Shown here piece by piece: positions 33,744-46,000 of a stretch of DNA of 64,000 nucleotides. The DNA is from Tipula vernalis (taxonomy: Eukaryota; Arthropoda; Insecta; Diptera; Tipulidae). Every line of letters starts with the position of its first letter. Position 1 is the stretch's first letter. The notes under the pieces were generated by a model that saw nothing but the letters and a program-made list of their open reading frames with translations, had not been told where the DNA came from and ran no database searches. The DNA lies in assembly GCA_958295665.1 (NCBI GenBank), contig OY282558.1, positions 182,134,015-182,198,014 of the forward strand. The letters are read 5' to 3'. The position numbers were made by a program, and so were the translations under genes.

Positions 33744-35916
33744 TTATTCTTCGAAAAAAACAATTTCATTTAAATCCAAGTTTGTTTCAGCATAATCCAC
33801 CCCTATATTGAAAGCCTTTATTACTTCGTCGATGTCATGAGAACTTTCTTCAATTGAATCCGAAATTTGACCATTTACTTCTAAAATATTATCATCATTC
33901 ACATCAACCATTGTTCCAATAGTTTCATTGGATCCATCAGCCCAGTCCAAAATTTCATCATCAGTCAAATTTTCTTGCGGTAAAAGTCGACGATAAAGTT
34001 GTGCAAGTGGTATATTATCTTCCTCTTCATAAAGTTCTAGGCTCTCATCATAAATTTCATTGTTGGAAGCAAATAATTTTTTAAATCCTTGTATAATAAC
34101 AGAAGGTTAAACTTCATCCCAAGCAGTTGTTATCATAAATACAACGTCTTTTAAAGTAAATTGTTTAAGTTTATCACTTGTAGAATCACCAGACGTTGTT
34201 AATAAATTACACATTAATTTTTTTCTATATGCCAGTTTCATAGACTTAATAATATTTTGGTCCAATGGTTGAAGAATAGAAGTAATGTTACTTGGCAAAA
34301 ACATAACAGAAATAGCACCAACAGCTGTTATAAGTTCTTGTTCCGACAAATGACATGTTGCGTTAACTAGTAGTAGCACTGCCTTTATAGGCAGTTTTTT
34401 CGACTCTAATTAACGAGTTACCTCAGGTACAAAACTATTAAAAAACCATAGAGAGAACTTCAACGAATCCAACGCTATGCGATAAGTGCTCGCGAATCTG
34501 CCATAAGGATCTGCTATAAGGAGAAATAGCGTCATGGAAAATTTTCGAAAATCACCCGAACCGTAGAGAAAACTACAACGAATCCAACGCTATGCGATAA
34601 GTGCTCGCGAATCTGCCATAATGATCACTTCTAAATACCATAAAATACCATAACCCAAAATAGCGTCATGGAAAATTTTCGAAAATTACACGAACCGTAG
34701 AGAAAACTACAACGAATCCAACGCTATGTGATAAGTGCTCGCGAATCTGCCATAAGGATCACTTCTAAATACCATAACCCGAAATAGCGTCATGGAAAAT
34801 TTTCGAAAATTACACGAACCGTTGAGAGAACTTCAACGAATCCAACGCTATGCGATAAGTGCTCGCGAATCTGCCATAAGGATCACTTCTAAAGACCATC
34901 ACCCGAAATAGCGTCATGAAAAATTTTCGAAAATCACACGAACCGTAGAGAGAACTTCAACGAATCCAACGCTATGCGATAAGTGCTCGCGAATCTGCCA
35001 TAAGGATCACTTCTAAAGACCATAACCCGAAATAGCGTCATGATTTCGAAAATCACACGAACCGTAGAGAGAACTTCAACGAATCCAACGCTATGCGATA
35101 AGTGCTTGCGAATCTGCCATAAGGATCACTTCTAACAATCGGTAGAAAAATGGTAAAGAATCCAATGGTGCTCGAGGCAAGAGCTTGCGAACTATAAAGA
35201 CTACTTATAGACCAAAACTTATATTTAAGGACTACTTCTAATGACCAATTCTCGATAAAGAGGAATTCTCACGAATTGCTCTTGTTACGTATGTTTTGCT
35301 GTTTAAATTCTTGAAAACTAAACCGGTTTCATCAGAGTTATAAATCTGCTCTGGAAGCAAATTTTCTATTCTTATTTTTTCAACAAATTCGTTAATGAAT
35401 AAAGGTATTTGTGACTCAGCAGCAGATAGTTATTCTCCACAAATTTTTAAAGTTCTAATGGAATATCGTTTTCTAAAGTTTTGAACCCAACCAACACTAG
35501 CTTCAAACCTTTTTTCTAGGCATAAATTTGAGTGAATATTAATAGCCTTGACTTGTAGTGCTTCGTTGTTTAAAACATTGTGTTTAATTCTTTCATTGAG
35601 AAACCATGTATACAACTCTCGTTCAACCTCTGGAAAAACAGCTTTTGAAATTCTCCTAACTTTCTTTGGATTCATTTTCGTGTTTTCTGCAAAATCTTCA
35701 ATTTTTTGCTTATTTTGTATTATTCTACAGATTAGAGCTTTTATTGATACTAGAGATCTTGCACAAATCCTTGATTTTCTCTCCCTTTGCTATTTTCTCA
35801 AGAATAGAGCATTTTTCACGAAGAGTTAAGTTTGGTTTTCGTATTTGCTCATTATAAAAGGGTGACGTAAAAATGTTGATACGCGATAAAATATTGCAAT
35901 TCAGCACAGAAAACAC
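33744..35916 (-). pseudogene. pogo/Tigger-type DDE transposase, interrupted
   Basis: Read on the minus strand. The N-terminal CENP-B-like HTH is at 35720-35860 (LTLREKCSILEKIAKGEKIK). The second DNA-binding domain (35430-35675) ends FRKRYSIRTLKICGE, then a TAA. The first catalytic block IYNSDETGLVF is near 35325-35360. The frame is then broken by a tandem array. It resumes at 34379 with LLLVNATCH, where the catalytic Asp of the usual DNAPCH block is Val, and LPSNITSILQPLDQNIIKSM with the third Asp. The acidic C-terminus (33744-33968) begins MTDDEILDWA. The gene is inactive. Confidence 0.85.
34436..35150. repeat. About 124-bp tandem repeat inside the transposase
   Basis: The block CAACGAATCCAACGCTATG marks six units at 34461, 34576, 34710, 34834, 34958 and 35077 (spacings 115, 134, 124, 124 and 119 bp). 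Units share CGATAAGTGCTCGCGAATCT, GCCATAAGGATCACTTCTAA, AAATAGCGTCATGGAAAATT and ACACGAACCGTAGAGAGAAC. Degenerate traces continue to about 35270. The array separates the first and second catalytic blocks of the pogo transposase. Confidence 0.88.
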
Positions 35917-36049
35917 AACAATATTATAATAGTTGTCTTTTGCAAATAAATTTTAATAAATGAATCTAAAAATAGTTGCGTTCACAAAGGTTGCTTTATA
36001 CGAAAAGTTGCATTTTTCAAAGTTGCGTTTTTCGAATATTTACTGTATA

Positions 36050-36770
36050 TTTGAAATTTCTATTGCCGTAGTATTGGTCCAATACACGCAAAGTTTCTTC
36101 GACTGTTTTTAGCCAAGCCGTTACCTGTTTCTATTACCATCAAAATGTGGTATTGAATTGATGGGGTCAGTTATTCGGAAGAGGTTGGTAACCTGTTTGT
36201 TCTCTCTAAGTTCCTTAGGAGGTTCCTCCATTTTTTTATTCAGGTAGCGACACATGGGTACAATAGCAAAACTTTAAATAGAAATTTCCCATGTGTTCCT
36301 GATAGCTTGCTACCCAGAGTTAATAAAACGCAGCTAATGCTGTACAAACGATAATATTTAATAATATTTATGTTCTGCATATGAAATTGAAAGGATAGAT
36401 AGGGACAGTTATATTTTATATATTCATCTCTTTATAAGCAAAAATTATTTGTATAAAATATGCATTTGAAATTCTGTTACAGTTCTCGCCCATACAAATT
36501 ATCTCTCTTTACATCTTATTCTATGCATTTTCAACTTTTATCGATTCAAATTATGAAAAAAGAACCAATTGGAAATCCCTGGATGGTACGAAAATATATG
36601 TAACACATATTAAGTATTATGTAAGCAAATATAGGCATGCGAATGTGTACAAGAAACACAGTACAAGACTTTTTTTAAATCAATTTCTGAAATAAAAAAA
36701 TTCTTCTAAATAATTCAATTATTATTATAATTAATATTATTATTATTATTTGTTTTTTTTGTCTATTTTC
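36050..36770. other. AT-rich DNA upstream of ABCA exon 1
   Basis: No coding signal. It ends with a pyrimidine-rich tract and TTTTCAG at 36767-36772, a good splice acceptor just before the first coding exon, so the 5' UTR probably has an intron and the promoter lies further upstream. Confidence 0.5.
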
Positions 36771-36809
36771 AGTTCCATTTAATAATCTAATTTAGGTAAA
36801 TTTTACAAA

Positions 36810-37018
36810 ATGACGACATCACGTTGGGATAAATTTGTTTTGCTGATGTGGAAAAATTGGCTGTTACAATGGCGTCATAAAATTCAAACAGCTGTAGAAA
36901 TATTCGTACCTGTGTTATTTAGTGCCCTATTAGTATTAATCCGTAGTCTAGTTGAACCAGATGTAATAACAAATTCTACTGTATTTAATCCATTGCCTCT
37001 AAACAATAAAATACCTGA
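36810..37018 (+). CDS. ABCA exon 1
   Basis: Starts MTTSRWDKFVLLMWKNWLLQ, the typical N-terminus of insect ABCA transporters, followed by the first membrane helix (EIFVPVLFSALLVLI). Ends at the donor GA|GTAAGT, phase 2. This ATG is the first in frame after the upstream acceptor. Confidence 0.92.
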
Positions 37019-40000
37019 GTAAGTAATTTTTTATTTAAATCGATTTGTTTTGTTTAAAAATATATTTTAATTATTAAAAATAAAATCATTTTTACATTTT
37101 ATAGACGTAGAGGTTTCAAACATAAATTAAAATCTAAATTATTTAAAAGGTATTGAATATGATGTTTTTTGCTTGTTTATTAATTCGGTGTTTACTTTGG
37201 TTTTTTAGTAGCAAGAGCTTTAAATTAGACTGTACTGACTTATTTTGTAATTTTCATAATGTAGTTGCTATATAATTTATGAAATATTTGAAATTTTTAT
37301 TAATGCTTATTAGTTAATACACATAGTATTAGTGTCATTACCTCTAAAATTATTTTATTTTGATATTTAGGTTTGCTTTACATGGACTTCTTTCTATTGC
37401 ATGTTATTTCCATTCCGTTCGAAAATTAAATTTTAACTAATTAACTAATTTCAAATTTTGTCAAACACAAAATATAATTTAACATTGTTATACTTTGAAA
37501 AATAATATTAATTAAAACAAAAGAAACTGGCCATTTAGAGTGAAAACTTTAATTTACATCCGTATAAGTATATTTACAAAAAAATAACGATGGAGTAAAT
37601 TAGCCCCTCTGGAGCGTATTCCATTTTTTAGGAATAAAGGTCTATAGGGATTTCTTCTTTTCTGGAATGGCATTTAAATCAAACGTAGAAAGTAAATAAG
37701 GCCCAGATCGTTACTCAAACCGAGACGCAAAACTCACACTTGAACTATGACAAGCAAACTGAAATTCAGAGAGTATACATAAGTTACAAATAGAAGACAA
37801 ATAAGACAAATTCGCGGCTTGTGTGACTGAAACAAAGTTACTGGCAATAGGAAAGTGAAACTTAACTAAGAAAGTTTAGCTGAAACGAGTTCCCCTGACC
37901 TTACTGCAGTTTGAGTTTGTCTGCTCAAGCATAAGTTACAGTTTGTTACTTTTCATCAACTTTTTGTTCATTGACATATCAAGAGCGTTCAAGTAAAGTT
38001 TTATTGATGTCATTTCTTGCGTTTATAACGTACTCTCTTGTCCTCGAATGACCTATGAGATGAGGGATGATTTTTGAGTGATCTAATAAAGGATCTTCAA
38101 TAACACTAGTTTTTCCTGGCTGAAGGCAGTCTCTTAGCGGTCACTGTTTTTTAACGTAATAGTTTTCTCGGTCTCTACTATTTTAGAGACATTTAAAACA
38201 GGGGTACTTCACAGAACCAGGCTGCTGCCCTAGCAGTATTGTTATAATTTTTAAATCCCCACAAACTGGCCAATTGTGCTCCGAGTACTTGATTTTTGCA
38301 AAATATATCCTAGATCTCCATAATTATCTCCCATAGAGATTGAGTGTTTAAATCATTCATAAGTGCTGGTGTATTTGTGCAATACACCAATGAAGTTTTT
38401 TATCTTTGGTAAAGTGCTTCCGAAATTTCTTTTCTCTTTCTCGATAAATCAAATATTTGTTTCCAGGGACTAGCAAGTTTTGACATTTCAGTTCACTAAC
38501 TAATTTTTCACTAACTAATGCATATCTCCTAATCAAATTATTGAGGTCATTCTGAGTGAATAGTATTAGAACATTCTCTTCTTTAGGTGCAATATACTCT
38601 TCCTCACTCTCCTCCGTTTCATTTTCACTGCTGTAAAATACTTCTCCGCTGAACGCTTCACTTCCACCTACGTTATCCTTTGAAACATCCAAGACTTTAT
38701 TGTTTGAAAAAAAGAGTTTGAAGTAATTGGGCTTTACAGGTTTCGTCATTCAACATACATCTGCGTACTTTATATTTGACTTATTCTTAAAATTAAAACC
38801 CTTCATTTCGATATTATAAAAGTAACGTAAAAAGTAAGTAAAGTGTCTTCAATTCCTTCTTGCGAGGATCGTGTTCAAGATCATCTCTGGACCGTAATTT
38901 TTCTCTAAGTATGTTTTTTCAAATGTTTTATCATAACTTCCTTGACTTATATCCTTAATATAAAACAGATCAACTTGCACCATAGCAAGTGGGCTTTCTT
39001 TTAAAGCTCTTATTTATGAATGATGTTCTGCTAATCTTGCGGCTGTGCTTATCAATATCGGATCCAATTTATCTTATTTTGAACTGGTTATAGCTTCAGT
39101 ATATCTACCGTATGATTCTGGTTATCCTCCTGCTTCTGAAGGACTAACCAGAGACATAATGTGGTGTAAGGATAAAAATATCCCGCTTTTAATCGGTTGT
39201 GATGCTAATGCACATCATACTATGTGGGGTAGTACGAATCTTAACAACAGGGGTTCTGCTCTGCTCAACTATTTAAGCACTGTTGAACTTGAAATACTAA
39301 ATAAAAGTTGTGAACCAACTTTTGTTAATTTCGCCCGGTGGTCTATTGTTGATTTAGTTTGAACCCTCTGGTATAGGTGCTTCTCTTTTAAAATAAACCT
39401 TAAAAGACCACCGTCTACCAACAATATCGTAAACGGAAATTAAATTCTTAGATTCTTTAAATTCTTGATCCTTCAATTAGTATTCGGTCGGCTAAAGATA
39501 TTGAATTGCAAGCATCGGCGTTGTCGAAACTATTATCCACTTGTTACTAAGCAATAGGATTGGAACAAATAGATGAATCGATTCTTGATCTAGACAGCTT
39601 TCCAATTTCAGTCAGGGTACCCAAAGGTTGTCCTCAGAGAGGTGTACTCTCCCTTCTGTTTTCCCTTCTTATCAAACTGCAAGAATCTGGTTTCATCGTA
39701 CAAAGTTATGCTGACGATTTTGTTATTACAGTTGCTGGTAAACACTTAAATGTGTTATCTGAGTTGACGCAACATGCTTTACCTATTTTTAAGGAGTGGT
39801 TTGTTAACAAGGGTTTACAGGTCAACCACGCGTGTTTCAGTTGCCTTTAGTGAAGATAAGATAAGAGTGTTTGCTGGGTTCATTTATGTGTAATATACAT
39901 TTTGCACCCCAGGTTTACCCCTTTTACAAATCAAATTAAACATTTTGCCAAACAAATGCAACCTTTTACAGATCAAGTTTTTGATTAGAAAAGTTTGTAT

Positions 40001-43000
40001 TTGATTGCAAAAGTTTGATTGTGATTGATAATAGATTAAATTTCTTCTGTATAAGGTTAATCATACGGATATCATCATAAGGTCATCTGCTTTGCTACTA
40101 ACCATCTTGATGTTCATAAAAATCAAGAAGATATTGTTGAACCTTTCTTCTTAGAAAAATATCTAACCGCAACTGAAAATCATTTCTAGTTTCCTTCATT
40201 AAGTGCGCCCTTGTCTTTAGAAAGCAAATCAACGTATACTTGAGCCAAACCAGTCAGTCTCTACAATCAATTAGCGGTCGTTCGGCATATAGTTTCTCAT
40301 TTACCGGATCTTTTGATTACCGGTAAACGGTAAATAAAAATAAACCCGGTAAAATCTGTTCATTTTGAAAAACTATTTTAAATACATACAAGGAAAATGC
40401 AAATGCCAAATTAATTTTGAAATTCGTGAATGTGTTTTACGGTTATTTTTGGCGGGGTTCTCCCGATTTTGAAAATTCCCGTCGCTTCCCGATTTAATAT
40501 CCTTTTTTTAACTTTTACTTTTGATCCTTTTTAAAATTTCTCGAAATTTTTGGAGTTTAGCATGGAAATGAGATTTTCGATATTATGTGAGTATGTGTGA
40601 GATTGTCGAGTGTATTTAATAGCTCGATGATACTCGAGAATCTTAGAGCCTATATTCGAAGAAAATGATTGTTCGATATTTACGGATTATCCGATTCTAT
40701 TTAAGGGTTTCATGCTTAATGGATATCGTTTCATTGAGCTTAACCCTAAGTTGCTTAATAGTATTAGTAAAATTAAGTTATATTTACACGAATTTTCAAA
40801 ACTTTTCGAGATTTTCGTGGGTTTTCTAAATTTTTACAGGCTTTCTGAAATTATTCATTAATATCCAGATTTTTCAGTATTATTGAAATTGTTCGAGTAC
40901 AACAAGTGTTTTTACGGGCCCAAGAAAAATTTTGCGGAGGGGGCGGTATTTGTAGCTACGCCACAGCTGATTCGACATCTTTTGATGCCGCGCGTGTTTG
41001 TAATTTATGTTGATTTGCAATTCTAGTTGTGTTAACTCTTCCCCCATACAAGATCCGCGTCTCGTGGGTCAGAAATGCAGGCTAATTGGTTGGACTCCAT
41101 ACTGAGTTTTTATTAAAAGGACGAGTATTATGATGAAAATTATGGATGTTATACCGAATTCTACAAAGGCTGCTTCCTTATGTTTTGTAAATAAGTTTTG
41201 TAGTTCATCTACATTATTTAGGTGCAGGTTGCGAACGTATCCTGGGTCTATTTTTACACCTTTTTCTGTTATGTTAGGTTATAGTACTGTTGGTATAGTA
41301 TTTGTTATTTCCTAATGTATCTGCTGGTGAAAGTTGCATTGTTCACCTTAATTGTTTCATTGTCATATTGTATCAGGAAGCTTCCCTCAAGGTGTTTATT
41401 ATTGTGATGGGGGTATCGATTATCTCATTCTTGTTGAATTGGTAGTTACATTAGGCATCTAATCCCCTTATGAGCCGGTTGATGCAGTGGTCGGATTTAA
41501 TTTCTTCGAAACAGTTTATCGCACAAAGTATAGTTTCACGAAAAAGTTTGCATTTTCGAATGATCCCAAACATTTCGTTTTGGTTTACTAGAAGTTCGTT
41601 ATATTCCAGGGGGTCTATTACGAAATTTTTCGACTTCGAATTTTTACGATATCGAAAAAATTCGATACGCCGCGGATTGATCCTATTATGAAATATAACA
41701 TTTACAAAAAATTTATTTTCCACAAAAACACAAAATACCATAAATTTTACAAAATCCGCCAACTAAATAGCAGTCGAATTTTGCCATGTGCGTTCGAAAA
41801 AATCCGCTGCGAATTTCCTTTCTTGTTTCATAATAGGGCGGATTTTTTCGATATCGTAAAAATCCGAAATCGAAAAATTTCATAATAGGCCCCCAGTTTG
41901 TTGTCCATTTGTTTGTTGCGCTTAATCATTGATCTTACCATAGTGCGATTGTATTCCCGTTTACTTGTTTTTGGTATCGACATGACATTAATATTGATTT
42001 GCGTATTCTATTGCTTCTATCTCATTAGAATATGGAAGGGTTTCGATTTCTGCAACCAAGCGACATATTTCCTCTTTTTCCTTCACTTATTGTCATTTGA
42101 GTCTTCGTATAATTGATCAACAATTTTGTTGTATTCATTGAGAATCTGCTATGCTGTGTTCATTAAGGCATTGTTGATTGTTGATTTTGACTTTCAATCC
42201 ACTTCCATGCGGAGCCGATTCAGTTGATTGACCTTTGAGTTCTGATACTAACTGCTTGGTTTGGTTCGTTTGGTGAATCAATTGAGGTCGAAGACTGCTT
42301 TCTGCGTCAATGTTGCCAAGTGAAGTTGTATTTCTGTTAATTATTTCCTCATAGTCGGTCAAGTTGATGATATGGATTAATTTGAAGTTTCGTCCAGTGC
42401 CTTGTGTGAGAGTTACTGTTGGTGTTGTACATTTGTAGATGGTAAGTGAGCTTGTCAAACCCAATATTCAGAAACTGGAAAGAAGAAATTATTGCGTTAA
42501 ATTTTTTATTTGAGTTTTGTGGACTCGTTTCCCGAAGGCGGTTGTAATTGTGGGACGATTATCTTTGGCCACAGTTTCTTCTTTAAATCTGGGTTTCTCT
42601 TTTCCTTGTATTTTTTTGATTGTATAGTGTATATTGTTTCTCCTGGTTTATATTTTCTTGGTTTATGTCTCTTTGCGTTTTCCCTTGTGATGTTAGTTTT
42701 TTGATTTTTCCTGAATTTTTCTGCCACATCCTCGTTGACCTGATCTTTGAAGTCTACAAGACTTTGATAATTGATTCTTTGCATTTTCCCCAAAAAAATT
42801 GTCGCTAGGCTTACGTTCAATAACTGAATGTACGGAGTTGTTGTAGCGGTGTCTACTACGATATTAACCTCAATAGTTCCTTCATATTTAATTGCTTATA
42901 TTCTAGACGTCTTATTATCTCAATGACAGTAGAGTGTACTCTCTCGATGACTCCATTTATTTCACTTCGCTGGAATGGTGTTTAGTAAACTTCTATCCCT

Positions 43001-46000
43001 AAGGTACTCAGATAGTCCACTACTTTAATAATAATCGGGCAATTGTGAAATAGTGAAATATTTTTATTATTTTGTCTCTGTTGTGTAGAACAACTTGGTG
43101 AATTTAGAGAATTTATCCACGCATGAGATGAATTTTCCATTTTTTTATCTCGATTATATCCATATGGAGTACTTCTGTTGGATATGTTGGAACTGGCGTT
43201 TCCTGGAGCTCTACTCGATTTGGGTGTCTGTCATATATACTTTGTATTAGGTTGGCCATTCGCGGAAAATAGTAGCGTTCTAGAATATGTTCCTTGTTTT
43301 CAACGTGATTTTTGTGTGCTTGATTCTGCTCTTCTGTTATAATTTTGAATTTATTTTCCTCGTTGCTGATGCCTTGGACAGACCACTCTTTATGTTAGAC
43401 GTAATTTCAATTCTTTGAAGACGATCTTGTTATTTGAAGACGTCTTGTAACATTTGGATATGTTCTTATGATGGTTGGATTGACGTTATCATTTGGGATT
43501 TTTGTTAGAGTTCCTTTATTTATTTCCGGTAGGCTGACGTAGGATGACAACACCTCTTTGACAAAATGCTTGGCCTTTTCTGCTAAGTCGATTTTCACTT
43601 TTTTTGACTGTATTGGCCTAATTTATGCGTGCTAGTTAAATAATTGGCGTGAGGTTAGTTAAACTCCTTTAAATTATCTGTACTCTTTAGGTTTCGGATA
43701 GCTGAGACTTTTTTTAAATCTGACCTAATTCCTTGGTTTATGAATTCCGTTTTGTCAAGGTTGGACCCGTAGGTTGGCTTTTTCAAATTTCGAAAATATT
43801 TTTTCGACATTGATTAGGTGCTCTTTGTCGTTTTTTCCTCCGAATATGATGTTATCATCAATATAAACATAGCAGAAGATTCGTCGTCTATCATTCTTTG
43901 GAAGATAGCCGGAGCATTTTTTAGTCCGAAAGGTAGTCTTAAGAATTCATATTTTCCATTCATTGTAGAAAAAGATGTTTTCGGAATATCCTTTTCTTTC
44001 ATCCTGATTTGATGAAACCCTGATGTAAGGTCGATGTTCGTAAATAACCTTGATTTTCCAAGATTTGTCAACGTTTTTGATATACATATTTGGTATTGGA
44101 TAAGTGTTTGATACTGTGATGGCCTTTATTCTTTTGAAATCTATAACTATCCTATGTTTTTTTTTATGCCTGAGCCATCCAGATTTTTTTTCGACTACCC
44201 AAATTGGTGATTTGTAGGGGCTTTTAGATGGCCTTATGATTCTATCTTTTAGAAATTAATCTATTTGCTTGTCCACTTCTTGCCTCATGCTGACTGGAAA
44301 CGGATAGGATTCCGTCTAGATTCGTGTTGATGCCCATTTGCATTTGAAAAATTCTCCAGATATTATTTTATTGATCTTGATGCCACCTCCCGCTGATTTT
44401 ATTTTAAACGGGACATTATTGGGAATTGCTCCTTCAGCTAGTTCAGGTTTGATGAAATTCTGGTTGGCTCTCGTGCCGATTAAAAATTTGAGAGTGTTGT
44501 TTTGTATTCTAGGTATGATATGCTAGACAGGCTTTCGTCACAAAATTTACCTCTCTGTTTATTTTTTAAGGTTCGTCTTCGAATGTCTCGATTGCTTTAT
44601 TTCTCCATTGTGGTGGTATTGAATTTTGGTTTATTCGTAGATTTTTGTGAATTGATATAAGAAAATTGATTGATTGGAGTTGTTACCGAGTTATTAACGT
44701 TCCTTTTATGAATCGCCAAATTTCTAAAACTCATGTTTTGAATTTCAAGGCAGAATCCATAGGCTTTTGGAAGGGTGGTTGGTTTTTGGATGATTAGCAT
44801 TCTTAACAGTTCTCCATTTAACCCTTTGATGAAAACGTCCAAAGCTTGATTCCTCTAGCTTTCAACTAGAACATCGATGGTTTCTGTCTGATAATTCACT
44901 TTGGCGTCAAATTCATCAACCACACATCGTCGAAGATGTTATATGATATTAAGGCCGCATCGGCGTTTCCTCTAATATTGTTATGTATGTGTTGCATTAT
45001 TGTTCTATAAATTGGTTTGTCGCGGACAATATTGTCATAGAATGTTTTCGACATTGTATTCCCAAGAAACATATTGGGTGGGCGAATTCCGTTGAATTCT
45101 CACAGTTCCTTTAAGCAATCTTGTAATTTACTTATATCTTTAAGGTTCTGTTCGTTTTATGGGGTTATGAATTTTGTTGTTTTTATTGTTGGTGCTGGAA
45201 CTCTCTCGTCTCTTTAGTATTTCAAGTCTCCGCTCGATTTTTTTTTTTTTTTGAGAATTCGATGTTTAGTGCTTCGGTTAATTTGGTTAACGTATCTTGG
45301 ATTTGATCAAATTGTCTCATCATTATGATGTTTCACTTGTTATTATTAAAAAGTTTTAATACATTAAGACTAAGGGGCTGTGGATTAGTTTGTGGATATC
45401 TATGGATTAGTTTCGCCACAAAGGTCTTTATTTAAAGGTTTTTGTACAATCTGAATATGCTGTATTTCTCCCGTTTGGCGATGTTGCGTTAAGCCCCCCT
45501 TCTTATGTGTATAGCGTTTAAATCTTTTAAGATTAGCCTAAATTTGCCGTTTGCCAATTAAGAGTTTTGTTCGTAGATTTATTAAAAAATGAACTTATTA
45601 TCTGTTTATCGTTTACATTACAAACGAAAACTAAATAAAACTCAAAAAATGTTATGATTTTATTCATAAAAAAAATGGAGGTGTGGCCAACACACGACTT
45701 TCTTTTACGAACAGAGAATTTTGAGAAATTTTATTTTTTTTTATAACTTTTTTTTAATTTTTTTTTTTTTATTTTTATTTGTTTTTAATTTTTGGAAACA
45801 TTTTGTATTGAGTAGTTTTTTGTAAACCTTATACTTTTTAAGATATTTGCAAAATAAATTTTCTGGACCAAGGGAGTGGCCACTTCCGGTTAGCCGATTT
45901 GGAGTAAAATTCACTGGGACCTCCCAATTTATCAAAAAAGCTTAAATCTGAAGTTTCAGTTCGATTGGTTAAACCATCTGGGCTGTAGGGAGGACACAGA

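Larger units (their letters stand above)
33106..36045 (-). mobile_element. pogo-like DNA transposon with nested insertions
   Basis: The right terminus (inverse) reads CAGTAAATATTCGAAAAACG and continues CAACTTTG, followed outside by TA. The left terminus (33112-33135) shares AAATATTCGAAAAACGCAAC and TTTG but its first bases are altered. A minus-strand transposase lies between. The element is about 2.9 kb, inflated by a Tigger-like fragment at 33277-33545 and a satellite array at 34436-35150. Confidence 0.8.
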
